The position numbers were made by a program, and so were the translations under genes. A stretch of 64,000 bases of DNA from Ensifer sp. IC3342. GTDB taxonomy: Bacteria > Pseudomonadota > Alphaproteobacteria > Rhizobiales > Rhizobiaceae. The stretch lies in contig NZ_JADYVE010000001.1 in assembly GCF_020193655.1 (NCBI RefSeq), positions 930,001 through 994,000 on the forward strand, in the 5' to 3' direction. Under the pieces are notes generated by a model. That model was not told the DNA's origin, did no database searches, and saw only the letters and a list, made by a program, of their open reading frames with translations. This document shows positions 1-7,313 of this stretch, piece after piece (position 1 is the stretch's first letter; every line of letters begins with the position of its first letter).

Positions 1-810
1 GCTACGCGCCGCCTCTTCAAGCACAACGACACGGCCGACCTCGAGCATGTGCTGCGCACGGTCGCTGGAGAATACCGTCACATCATGGTCATCGTCGAAG
101 GCATCTATTCGATGGACGGCGATGTCGCGAACCTTCCTGCGCTGCTAAAGCTTAAGGCCGAATATGGCTTCTGGCTGATGGTGGACGAGGCCCATTCACT
201 CGGCGTTCTCGGGCCGCACGGCAAGGGGCTCGCCGAACACTTCGGCGTCGACCCCCACGAGGTCGACATCTGGATGGGAACGCTGTCGAAGACGACGTCG
301 AGCTGCGGCGGCTATATTGCCGGGAATGAGGCGTTGGCAGCGGTGCTCAAGGCATCGGCCGGCGGCTTCGTCTACAGCGTCGGCCTGGCACCGGTGCTCG
401 GCGCTTCGGCGGTCGCAAGCCTCGATATCCTTGAGCGCGAACCCGAACGCACCGCGGCGCTCAGGCGCAATGGCGGTCTGTTCCTCAAGCTCGCCAAGGA
501 AGCAGGCCTCGATACGGGTTTGAGCGGCGGCTTCTCGGTCGTTCCCGTCATCGTCGGCGATTCGTTGCGCGCCGTACAGCTTTCCAACGATCTGCTTGCG
601 GCCGGAGTGAACGTGCTGCCGATCATTCATCCTGCCGTACCGGAAGGATTGGCGCGCCTGCGCTTCTTCATTACCAGCGATCACACGGAGGAGCAGATCC
701 GCCGTACCGTCGCGCTGACCGCCGAGCGCCTCAAGGATTTGACCGAACGGAATTTCGGGCTTGGCGGAGTCGATATCGAACAGATGTTGAAGGCGCTCTC
801 GGCGCGCTAG
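1..810 (+). CDS. rkpG: RkpG-like alpha-oxoamine synthase (5' end outside window)
   Basis: The reading frame is open from base 1, so the start lies upstream; 269 C-terminal residues are visible. It is a fold-type I PLP enzyme of the alpha-oxoamine synthase family (KBL, ALAS, serine palmitoyltransferase). The PLP-binding aspartate sits in VDEAHSLG (codons near 184-207) and the Schiff-base lysine in TLSKTTSS (codon 289-291). Family enzymes condense an amino acid with an acyl-CoA or acyl carrier. In Sinorhizobium RkpG belongs to the rkp-1 region needed for K-antigen (capsular polysaccharide), probably making its lipid part. The 3' gap of 42 bp to rkpH suggests one operon. Identification rests on family motifs plus the rkpGHIJ-kpsF3 order. 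Confidence 0.88.
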   Translation, partial: ATRRLFKHNDTADLEHVLRTVAGEYRHIMVIVEGIYSMDGDVANLPALLKLKAEYGFWLMVDEAHSLGVLGPHGKGLAEHFGVDPHEVDIWMGTLSKTTSSCGGYIAGNEALAAVLKASAGGFVYSVGLAPVLGASAVASLDILEREPERTAALRRNGGLFLKLAKEAGLDTGLSGGFSVVPVIVGDSLRAVQLSNDLLAAGVNVLPIIHPAVPEGLARLRFFITSDHTEEQIRRTVALTAERLKDLTERNFGLGGVDIEQMLKALSAR

Positions 811-852
811 CTCGAAACCTCTGTCCCCTTGAGCCGCAGGCGGAACCTCAGC

Positions 853-1656
853 ATGACCCATGTGATCATCACCGGTGGCTCGAGCGGCATAGGTCTGGCG
901 CTAGCACGCATCTACGCGAGCCGCGGCGCACGGCTCTCTCTCATCGCACGTTCCCGCGATCTTCTGGAACAGGCCAAGGAAATGCTTATCTCAGAGCATG
1001 GTGCAACGTCCGGAGATATCCGCGTGGAGGCAGCCGACGTTGCCCGCGAGGAAGAAATCGAAACGGCCATTCGACGCTGCACCGAAACATTCGGTCCCTG
1101 CGACATTCTCGTGACCTCGGCCGGCATCGTCGAACCGGCACCTTTCGAGGAGCAGCAGAGCACGATCTTTCGCCAACAGATCGAAACGAACCTCTCCGGC
1201 ACGGTGCACGCCGTACGCGCCGTCTATCCGGAAATGAAGCGGCGGCGCAACGGCCGCATCATGATGATCTCCTCGGGCGCCGGCTTGATCGGCATTTATG
1301 GCTATTCCGCCTATTGCGCGTCGAAATTCGCGTTGCACGGCTTTGCCCAGGCGCTCAGAAGCGAGGCGCGCCGCCATAACGTCGGAGTATCGGTCAGCTT
1401 TCCGCCGGATACCAAGACACCGCAGCTCGCGCGAGAAATCGGCCTGCGGCCGCCCGAAGCAAGCGTTGTGATGGGGGCGGCGCGGCCCTGGACCGCCGAA
1501 GCGGTCGCAAGCAGGATCGCGAAGGCCATCGACCGGCGGCGGCCCGAAGTCTATTTCGGCCTTACGCTTTTCCTGCTCGGTCGCTTCGGGCCAGCGGTCA
1601 GACCGCTCCTCGACTGGTGGTTCGACAGGGCAATCGCCCGTAACAGTGGACGGTGA
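853..1656 (+). CDS. rkpH: RkpH-like short-chain dehydrogenase/reductase
   Basis: This is a 267-residue classical SDR. The nucleotide-binding motif TGGSSGIG is at residues 7-14, a serine pair at 140-141 and the catalytic Tyr154/Lys158 in YCASK. I chose ATG 853 with AGGCGG about ten bases upstream rather than the TTG at 829. It resembles 3-ketosphinganine-reductase-type SDRs, which suits a reduction following the oxoamine synthase step encoded just upstream. In Sinorhizobium RkpH is required for K-antigen production. The last ~35 residues are hydrophobic and basic, so membrane association is possible. The exact substrate is not known from sequence. Confidence 0.85.
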   Translation: MTHVIITGGSSGIGLALARIYASRGARLSLIARSRDLLEQAKEMLISEHGATSGDIRVEAADVAREEEIETAIRRCTETFGPCDILVTSAGIVEPAPFEEQQSTIFRQQIETNLSGTVHAVRAVYPEMKRRRNGRIMMISSGAGLIGIYGYSAYCASKFALHGFAQALRSEARRHNVGVSVSFPPDTKTPQLAREIGLRPPEASVVMGAARPWTAEAVASRIAKAIDRRRPEVYFGLTLFLLGRFGPAVRPLLDWWFDRAIARNSGR

Positions 1657-1742
1657 CGGCCCTGAGGTGCGGCCGCGCTTGTACCGGCCGACGTTAGCAT
1701 TTAAGTGTCGAGCGACGGCCTGCTGCCGAGGCGGCGTCGGCG

Positions 1743-3359
1743 GTGAAATGGCTCAAAGGTATCGGCTTGGCGCTTCCTCCCTTCCAACTGCATGACTACC
1801 CGGCGGCGCTGACCCTCTTTTGCTATCTCCTGTCCTGTGCCGTGATTTTCTTCACGGATCGCTTCGCCCTGCCGGCGCGCGAGCGCAGGCGGAACAGACC
1901 TCCCTACGGACGCAATCAGGACATCATCGATGCGATCGCGCGCCTGCCGATCATAGCGCTCGTCTTTGCCGGTTTTTTCGCGATTTCCTGGCGGCCCCTT
2001 TATGCCGCTGCTGGCGTGATGAGCTTCTTTATCATCTTCACCGGCATTTCACGCGCGAAGTTCAAGTTCATCCGCGAGCCGCTGGTATTCTCGGATATCG
2101 CTCTTGTCGCGGACGTCTTCAAATACAAGACGATCTTCTATGCGACTTCGCTGAATATCCTGTTCTGGATCGTCGCTTTCCTTTACGTGTTCGGCGTCTC
2201 CGCTCTCTACATGTATTTCGAGCCGAGCATCTTGCCCGCGCGAAGCAAGTTGTTCTGGATCCTGCTGATGATCCTCGTTGCGAGTGCGCCTTGGGGCCTA
2301 TTGTTCTACGGTCCGGTGAACCGGCCGACAGCGGCCCTCGTGCAAAAGCTCGTAAAGGCAGTCAAAGTCAAAATGAATACGGTGCGCTTCGGGACGTTCG
2401 CCTCCGTCGTCTTCCATTTCATCATATGGTTGGGCGTGAAACGCGAAAAAATCGTCGCCGAGCTCTCTGAACGGCTTCGCGCCGCCGTGCTGGATCTTAT
2501 CGGGCACGAGGAAGCGCCCCTGATCGTGGTCTGGCAATCGGAATCATTCATCGACATGCGCCACTTTGGCGTCAAAACGATCAAGCTGCCGACAATCGAC
2601 CAGCTGCGCAAGCAGGCGGTACAGTGGGGCCGCCTCAGCAACGTGTTCGAGGGCGGCTATACCTTACGCACCGAGTTCGCCGTGCTGAGCGGACTTGTGC
2701 CGGACGATCTCCATGTCGATGCGAGCTATCCCTATCTGCGCGCTTCCCACTATGCCGACGTCGTCTGGCCGGGGAAATTGAAGCGCGCCGGCTGGCATAC
2801 ACACTTCATCCACCCCTACGACCGCACGTTCTTTCTCCGGCACAAGGCAATGCCGCAGCTCGGCTTCGACAAGCTCACCATGCTGGACGCCTTCGACCAC
2901 AAACCCGAGCGCGACGGGCTCTACGTCTCCGACGCAACGCTGACAGAACGAGTGATCGCCGAAGTCGAGAAGCTGCCGGAAGACGAAAGCGGCTTTTTCT
3001 TCGTCGCGTCCATGGCCAATCACGGCCCATGGGAGCCCGGGCGCGTGGGCACGCTGACGAATCCGGCCGATATCTATATGGCAATCCTGCAGCAGTCGGA
3101 TGCCGCACTCAAGCAGCTGGTCAACAGGCTCAACAAGCTCGAGCGCCCTGTCTGGCTCGTCTTCTACGGCGACCATGCGCCTCTTCTGAAATCCTTCGCG
3201 GACCCGTTCCCGGATCCCCGCACGGACTATTTCATCGTGCCGCTCGCCAAAGCACGCCCCGCCCAGTCCGGTGCGAAGGCACCCAAGGACGAGGACCCGT
3301 GGAACCTGATACGGTCGCTGCTGAGCCATGCGAACCTGCAAAAGGATGCGCTGCAGTAG
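1743..3359 (+). CDS. rkpI: RkpI-like membrane sulfatase/phosphotransferase-fold protein
   Basis: This 538-residue protein starts at GTG (MKWLKG). The N-terminal ~260 residues carry several hydrophobic segments (around 25-40, 65-105 and 130-205). The C-terminal half is an alkaline-phosphatase-superfamily sulfatase domain like that of LTA synthases: SESFID near residue 263, a threonine-containing GGYTLRTEF segment as likely nucleophile region, and the metal-binding YGDHAP near residue 475. Such domains transfer phospho-head-groups or hydrolyse esters outside the membrane. It lies 86 bp after rkpH and 15 bp before rkpJ in the K-antigen operon. The substrate in K-antigen export or lipid modification is unproven. 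Confidence 0.85.
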   Translation: MKWLKGIGLALPPFQLHDYPAALTLFCYLLSCAVIFFTDRFALPARERRRNRPPYGRNQDIIDAIARLPIIALVFAGFFAISWRPLYAAAGVMSFFIIFTGISRAKFKFIREPLVFSDIALVADVFKYKTIFYATSLNILFWIVAFLYVFGVSALYMYFEPSILPARSKLFWILLMILVASAPWGLLFYGPVNRPTAALVQKLVKAVKVKMNTVRFGTFASVVFHFIIWLGVKREKIVAELSERLRAAVLDLIGHEEAPLIVVWQSESFIDMRHFGVKTIKLPTIDQLRKQAVQWGRLSNVFEGGYTLRTEFAVLSGLVPDDLHVDASYPYLRASHYADVVWPGKLKRAGWHTHFIHPYDRTFFLRHKAMPQLGFDKLTMLDAFDHKPERDGLYVSDATLTERVIAEVEKLPEDESGFFFVASMANHGPWEPGRVGTLTNPADIYMAILQQSDAALKQLVNRLNKLERPVWLVFYGDHAPLLKSFADPFPDPRTDYFIVPLAKARPAQSGAKAPKDEDPWNLIRSLLSHANLQKDALQ

Positions 3360-3374
3360 CGGCGGCGACTGGCA

Positions 3375-4691
3375 ATGACAGCGGACACGACGATCAATCG
3401 CTCGACACCACGGACATTCCTGTTTCTGCAGGGTCCCTCGTCGTCGATCTTTGCCAAGATCGCAGACCGGCTCGAGGCATTGGGCCATACTTGCCTTCGC
3501 ATCAACGTCAATGTCGGCGATCAGATCTTCTGGCGACGCGGAGGCGCCGTCAATTATCGCGGTTCCATGCCGGCGTGGCCGGCTTTTGTTGAGGCCTTCA
3601 TTCGTCGCCACGCCGTTACCGACATCGTGCTGCTTGGCGAAGAGCGCCCCTACCATCAGGCCGCAATCGCCGCTGCCCGCCAGACAGGCGTAGCCGTCTT
3701 CATCGTGGAGATGGGCTATTTGCGCCCGGACTGGCTGACGCTGGAGCGTGGCGGCATGTCGTCCAACTCGCATTTTCCAGTCGAACCAGACCAGATCCTC
3801 TGGGCGGCGGCCGGCCTGCCGGAACCGGACTGGCGGCGGCGGTACGAGCAGTCCTTCCTCGCCGAAGCAAGCTGCGATCTGCTTTACAATCTTCCGAACG
3901 TCTTTCTTTTCTTTCTTTTTCCTGGCTATCGCCGGCACGGGATATTTCATCCCCTGGCGGAATATGCGGGGTGGCTCGTGCGCCTTACCATGCAGCGGCG
4001 GCGACAACGCGCAGCCGATGCCCTTATCCGCTCGCTAGCCTCGGAGGGCAGCGATTATTTCGTCTATCCGCTGCAGTTGGAGACCGACTATCAACTGCGT
4101 GCGCACTCGCCGTTCAACAGCCAGAAGGAAGCGATCCTCGCGATCCTCGCCTCTTTCGCGAACCACGCCCCCGCCGGCAGCAAACTTGCGATCAAGACGC
4201 ATCCCCTCGATAACGGCCTCATCCGCTGGCGCAAGATCGTCGCTGAAACAGCAGGCAAGATGGGAATCGCGGACCGCGTCGCTTATCTCGACGGCGGCAA
4301 TCTGGACGCATTGGTGGAGCGAAGTGCGGGTGTCGTTACGGTCAACTCGACCGCCGGCCTGCATGCGTTGAAACAGGGCAAACCAGTAAAAGTGATCGGC
4401 AGTGCCGTATTCGACATTGCTGGGCTCACCGATCAGCAGCCGTTGGATGCATTCTGGCAAACACCTCAAGGGCCGGATGCTGCTTTAAGTGCGGCCTTGT
4501 TCAGATTGATGGCCGCAGCCATCCAGGTGCGTGGCAATTTCTATTCAAGCGCGGGCACGAGTGCCGGCGCAAACGCGATCGCGGAGCGTTTGCATCAGGG
4601 CGTCGTCAACGAGCCTGGGGCCTTCGTCGACCCTCCGCCAAGGCACAAGCCGGCGAAAGGCTCACTCTCCGCCGCCATTGGCAGTCGTTAG
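3375..4691 (+). CDS. rkpJ: RkpJ-like capsular polysaccharide export protein (KpsS family)
   Basis: This is a 438-residue protein of the capsule polysaccharide synthesis/export family (KpsS/LipB-like). These proteins are cytoplasmic and in group 2 capsules add the Kdo linker that joins polysaccharide to lipid. Visible features are the N-terminal FLFLQGPSSSIF segment with a two-domain, glycosyltransferase-like layout, and the late TVNSTAGLHAL stretch typical of the family's nucleotide-sugar side. It begins 15 bp after rkpI with no obvious Shine-Dalgarno, suggesting coupling. Its stop is 18 bp from that of the convergent kpsF3. Last gene of the rkp operon here. Confidence 0.85.
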   Translation: MTADTTINRSTPRTFLFLQGPSSSIFAKIADRLEALGHTCLRINVNVGDQIFWRRGGAVNYRGSMPAWPAFVEAFIRRHAVTDIVLLGEERPYHQAAIAAARQTGVAVFIVEMGYLRPDWLTLERGGMSSNSHFPVEPDQILWAAAGLPEPDWRRRYEQSFLAEASCDLLYNLPNVFLFFLFPGYRRHGIFHPLAEYAGWLVRLTMQRRRQRAADALIRSLASEGSDYFVYPLQLETDYQLRAHSPFNSQKEAILAILASFANHAPAGSKLAIKTHPLDNGLIRWRKIVAETAGKMGIADRVAYLDGGNLDALVERSAGVVTVNSTAGLHALKQGKPVKVIGSAVFDIAGLTDQQPLDAFWQTPQGPDAALSAALFRLMAAAIQVRGNFYSSAGTSAGANAIAERLHQGVVNEPGAFVDPPPRHKPAKGSLSAAIGSR

Positions 4692-4709
4692 ATCGCGATC
4701 GAAGATCGA

Positions 4710-5720
4710 TCACGCCACGCCGGCGCGCAAAAGATCGTGGATGTGCAGGATTCCGACCGGGAGCCCGGCGTCGTCGACCAGAAAGAGAACGGTCACCTTG
4801 TTCTCCTGCATGAACTCCATGGCGGCGCTGGCAAGCACGTCGCCTTTGATGACCCGCGGATTGCGCGACATCACGTCCTCGACCCGCTGAAGCAGCAAAT
4901 CGCCCGCCATGTGGCGGCGCAGGTCGCCGTCGGTAATCACGCCGATCAGCGTGCCGCCTTCTTCGACGATGCCGACAACGCCGAATCCCTTCGACGACAT
5001 CTCGATGACCGCTTCGCTCATTGGGCGGCCGACGACGAGCAGCGGCACCTGTTCCGCCACATGCGCCAGTTCATGCACCAAGCGCAGTTGCGCGCCCAGC
5101 TTGCCGCCGGGATGAAACGTCTTGAAATCTTCAGCCGAGAACCCGCGACGCTCGAGAAGGGCGATCGCCAAGGCATCTCCGACGGCGAGCTGCAGCATGG
5201 CAGACGTAGTCGGAGCAAGCCCGTGCGGACAGGCCTCCGGCACCTTCGGCAGCACGAGGGCAACATCGGAGTTGCGGGCAAGGATGCTGTCGCGATTGGC
5301 ACAGATCGAAATGACCGGCACCTTGAAGCGCTTGGCATAGGTGAGCATGTTGCCAAGCTCAGCCGTCTCACCCGACCAGGAAAGCAGGATCAGAACATCC
5401 TGCGACGTGACCATACCGAGATCGCCATGGCTCGCCTCGGTCGGATGGACGAAATAGGCGGACGTGCCGGTGGACGCCATGGTCGCCGCGATCTTGCGGC
5501 CGATATGCCCGCTCTTGCCGACACCGGACACGACGACCCGGCCCTCACTGTCGCCGATCAATTCCACCGCGTCCACAAGGCTGCGCGCAAAGACTTCATC
5601 CGTCGTCAGGTGATCGGCGAGAGCCTTGATCCCATTGGTTGCGGTCGTCAGCGTCCTGCCGATCGAATCCAGCATGGCGGAGCGGGATTGCCCATCCGCC
5701 TTCACTTGTCTCAAGCCCAT
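4710..5720 (-). CDS. kpsF3: D-arabinose-5-phosphate isomerase (KpsF/KdsD family)
   Basis: This 336-residue protein has an N-terminal SIS sugar isomerase domain (about 45-180, with SGVGKSGHIGRK) followed by two CBS domains (about 215-330), the usual KpsF/KdsD layout and length. The enzyme interconverts ribulose-5-phosphate and arabinose-5-phosphate, the first step to CMP-Kdo. That suits its place beside rkpJ, whose family uses Kdo. It is convergent with rkp genes and so separately transcribed. The start ATG 5720 is followed by a second in-frame ATG 15 codons on, so a shorter product is possible. The symbol is by synteny with Sinorhizobium; functionally it could be called kdsD. Confidence 0.88.
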   Translation of the reverse strand: MGLRQVKADGQSRSAMLDSIGRTLTTATNGIKALADHLTTDEVFARSLVDAVELIGDSEGRVVVSGVGKSGHIGRKIAATMASTGTSAYFVHPTEASHGDLGMVTSQDVLILLSWSGETAELGNMLTYAKRFKVPVISICANRDSILARNSDVALVLPKVPEACPHGLAPTTSAMLQLAVGDALAIALLERRGFSAEDFKTFHPGGKLGAQLRLVHELAHVAEQVPLLVVGRPMSEAVIEMSSKGFGVVGIVEEGGTLIGVITDGDLRRHMAGDLLLQRVEDVMSRNPRVIKGDVLASAAMEFMQENKVTVLFLVDDAGLPVGILHIHDLLRAGVA

Positions 5721-5865
5721 CGTTGACCTAGTCCCCGCAACGAAATTGTCCGAAAGCCCGCCGTTTCAGCGGCAATTTGAGCATATAGAAGGCAGATAAG
5801 CGCTTTTTCTTGGCAAACCAAGTCTGTTTACGACTGTTTGCACTGAAACCGGCCATGTTCGACCG

Positions 5866-6321
5866 TCAGCCGGCGCGTTTTTCCTCGATAATCTCGTGCG
5901 GCAGCTCACCATCGCGCGCAAATTCCGCGAGCGTCATCGAATCGAGGATGGAGGCGATGGCGTCGCGAACCGTCGTCATCGATATCCGTACACGACAGGT
6001 CTCGGGGTCGCTGCAGTCTTCGCAGACTTCATAGGCCGTACGACTGGCGCAACGGATCGGTGCGAGGGGACCGTCCAGTGTGCGTATGACATGGCCAATG
6101 CGAATCTCCGAAGCCGGGCGAGAAAGCGAATAGCCGCCACCCGGCCCCTTCTTGGAACGGAGCATGCCGGCGTTGCGCAATTCGAGCAGAATCGTGTCGA
6201 GGAATTTTTTGGGAATGTTGTTGCGCTGGGCAATTTCATTGATGAAGGCGGTCTCGCCAGGTTCGAGCCGCGCCAGATCGACGAGGGCCTTGAGGCCGTA
6301 TTTTCCTTTCTTCGTCAGCAT
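5866..6321 (-). CDS. Rrf2-family transcriptional regulator with four clustered cysteines
   Basis: This is a 151-residue winged-helix regulator. The start MLTKKGKYGLKAL at 6321 is chosen because a perfect GGAGGAG lies about nine bases upstream; a longer frame to 6411 has no such site. The HTH covers about residues 1-85, with the family's GGYSLSRPASEI wing. Residues Cys91, Cys100, Cys103 and Cys109 (spacing C-x8-C-x2-C-x5-C) could bind an Fe-S cluster, as in IscR/RirA/NsrR, though the spacing differs from IscR. Family members sense iron, sulfur, NO or cysteine. A motif in its upstream region recurs at the promoter at 7068-7096. The target is unknown. Confidence 0.85.
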   Translation of the reverse strand: MLTKKGKYGLKALVDLARLEPGETAFINEIAQRNNIPKKFLDTILLELRNAGMLRSKKGPGGGYSLSRPASEIRIGHVIRTLDGPLAPIRCASRTAYEVCEDCSDPETCRVRISMTTVRDAIASILDSMTLAEFARDGELPHEIIEEKRAG

Positions 6322-6419
6322 TCCCAGAAATTCTCCTCCCGGTCCCCGAATGGGGGACCGTTGGCAACAACACAATCCTGTCTTGGCATAGCACAAGAAG
6401 CGCGCCGCCAATACGCAAT

Positions 6420-6436
6420 TTTGGTCGACAATTCGG
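6420..6436 (+). promoter_or_regulatory. Candidate Rrf2 operator upstream of the Rrf2 gene
   Basis: The 17-mer beginning TTTGGT, with GA at positions 8-9 and ATTC at 12-15, lies about 100 bp upstream of the Rrf2 start. It matches 12 of 17 positions of a site over the promoter at 7068-7096. Autoregulation is inferred; two sites only, so this is tentative. Confidence 0.3.
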
Positions 6437-6485
6437 TAGGATGAACTTCAAATTTGATGGATTTGCTGCCGCATTTCGGCGGAGC

Positions 6486-6592
6486 CTACAGCGCCGCGCG
6501 TCTCATTAGACGCGCAAAGGACGCTGTAGCACTTTGAGTTGCTGCATGTTTTCAACCTTAAATCGACTACGATTTAAGGAAAGATGCAGTAG
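6486..6592 (+). repeat. RIME1-type intergenic mosaic element, full copy
   Basis: A 107-bp element made of two palindromes: CTACAGCGCCGCGCGTCT...AGACGCGC...GCTGTAG and GCTGCATG...CCTTAAATCG/CGATTTAAGG...GCAGTAG. It ends one base before the stop codon of the small minus-strand gene at 6594. Other copies in this window define the family; the name follows the Rhizobium RIME description. Confidence 0.9.
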
Positions 6593-6593
6593 G

Positions 6594-6803
6594 TCACGCC
6601 GCCGCAATGCCAACCTGATGGTTTCGGGCGCCCTGGCCGGCGAGTAGGCGTCCGATCGCCGCACGCGCTTCATCGGCCGAGCGGAAACGCTGCGCGTCCA
6701 AATCCCAGACATGATACTTCACGGCCAAGAACTTCAGCCGGTCCTCGTCAGGGACAACAACGCCGACGGCCTCGCCGCCATATTCGATAACTTGCTTGCT
6801 CAT
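6594..6803 (-). CDS. Small hypothetical protein (69 aa)
   Basis: A 69-residue acidic soluble protein beginning MSKQVIEYGGEAVG. ATG 6803 is chosen because GGAGGAG sits seven to eight bases upstream; the GTG at 6821 would overlap that site. No signal peptide or membrane segment is seen and I do not recognise the family. Upstream on the same strand are a 31-codon reading frame (6881-6976) and a strong promoter-like pair (7068-7096), and a small hairpin (6819-6834) just before the ribosome site. That layout looks like leader-controlled expression. Codon use looks normal for the window. Confidence 0.65.
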   Translation of the reverse strand: MSKQVIEYGGEAVGVVVPDEDRLKFLAVKYHVWDLDAQRFRSADEARAAIGRLLAGQGARNHQVGIAAA

Positions 6804-6818
6804 GTAAAAACGCTCCTC

Positions 6819-6834
6819 CACGCCCCGCGGCGCG
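6819..6834 (-). promoter_or_regulatory. Small GC hairpin before the ribosome site of the 6594-6803 gene
   Basis: On the minus strand CGCGCC-GCGG-GGCGTG can fold into a six-pair hairpin directly before GGAGGAG. It could mask or expose the ribosome site; this is inference only. Confidence 0.3.
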
Positions 6835-6880
6835 GATCATTCGATTCTCGGCAAAAGTTGAAAGTCGGAAGTTCAGACGG

Positions 6881-6976
6881 TCACATTCGGCGCAGCGCGC
6901 GAAGGTGACGTTTCACTGTTGCACGACAATAGGAACGCGAGCCGCAGAAAGCGGCGGTCGAGACGATTCCGGACAT
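6881..6976 (-). CDS. Putative 31-codon leader peptide
   Basis: A short frame starting MSGIVSTAAFCG with AAAGGAGA five to seven bases before its ATG, ending in a basic RHLRALRR stretch. It contains Cys at positions 11 and 17. It lies between the promoter at 7068-7096 and the 69-aa gene at 6594-6803, 77 bp upstream of that gene's start. Position and ribosome site suggest real translation, perhaps as a leader/attenuator, and the two cysteines together with the cysteine-bearing Rrf2 neighbour make sulfur sensing conceivable. Without comparative data it stays a candidate. Confidence 0.4.
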   Translation of the reverse strand: MSGIVSTAAFCGSRSYCRATVKRHLRALRRM

Positions 6977-7261
6977 GTCACTCTCCTTTGGCTGGGGCCT
7001 GGCGCGTCGCGCGCCGCGGCCGGTTCATGAACAATGTGAGGCGGACTCTTCCCGCATCACAGTTTGCAAACTAGAATAATCTACCAAATTAGTCAATTCC
7101 AAAAACCAAGAGTAGAAAAGTAATTCTCTGCGCTCCAGTTTTGAACCGTCATGGCGACAATTCTGTTTTTTGTCGTCCCCGCTGAGGACTCTGACGCTAT
7201 CTAGGTGGCGACGAATCAATCTGCAAGGGACGCTTGGTATAAAGACAGCTCTTTCGGACGA
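6977..7261. other. Intergenic region between leader ORF and secDF terminator
   Basis: Besides the promoter noted above, this stretch holds a GC-rich segment (7000-7025), an AT-rich segment (7060-7125) and an imperfect stem (near 7158-7177, CGACAA...TTGTCG). A 64-codon minus-strand frame spans 7025-7219 but has no ribosome site or recognisable features, so I do not call a gene. Confidence 0.5.
7068..7096 (-). promoter_or_regulatory. Sigma-70-like promoter with overlapping Rrf2-like motif
   Basis: On the minus strand TTGACT (7091-7096) and TAGTTT (7068-7073) are separated by exactly 17 bases in an AT-rich island. The spacer and -10 contain a 17-mer (7072-7088) matching 12/17 positions of the site upstream of the Rrf2 gene. 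A bound regulator would block this promoter. Confidence 0.45.
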
Positions 7262-7294
7262 AAAAGGGGCAGCCGCTGGCTGCCCCTTTTTCGT
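7262..7294. terminator. Bidirectional rho-independent terminator after secDF
   Basis: AAAAAGGGGCAGCC-GCT-GGCTGCCCCTTTTT is a near-perfect GC stem flanked by A and T runs, so it can work on both strands. It lies about 20 bp beyond the secDF stop. Confidence 0.85.
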
Positions 7295-7313
7295 TTTGTC
7301 ATTTGTGATCGGA

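Noticed and set aside
2664..4007. 447-codon frame antisense to rkpI and rkpJ
   Set aside because: Crosses two genes with clear family motifs; no ribosome site or motifs of its own.
7025..7219. 64-codon minus-strand frame in the region upstream of the leader ORF
   Set aside because: It runs across the promoter-like element and has no ribosome site.
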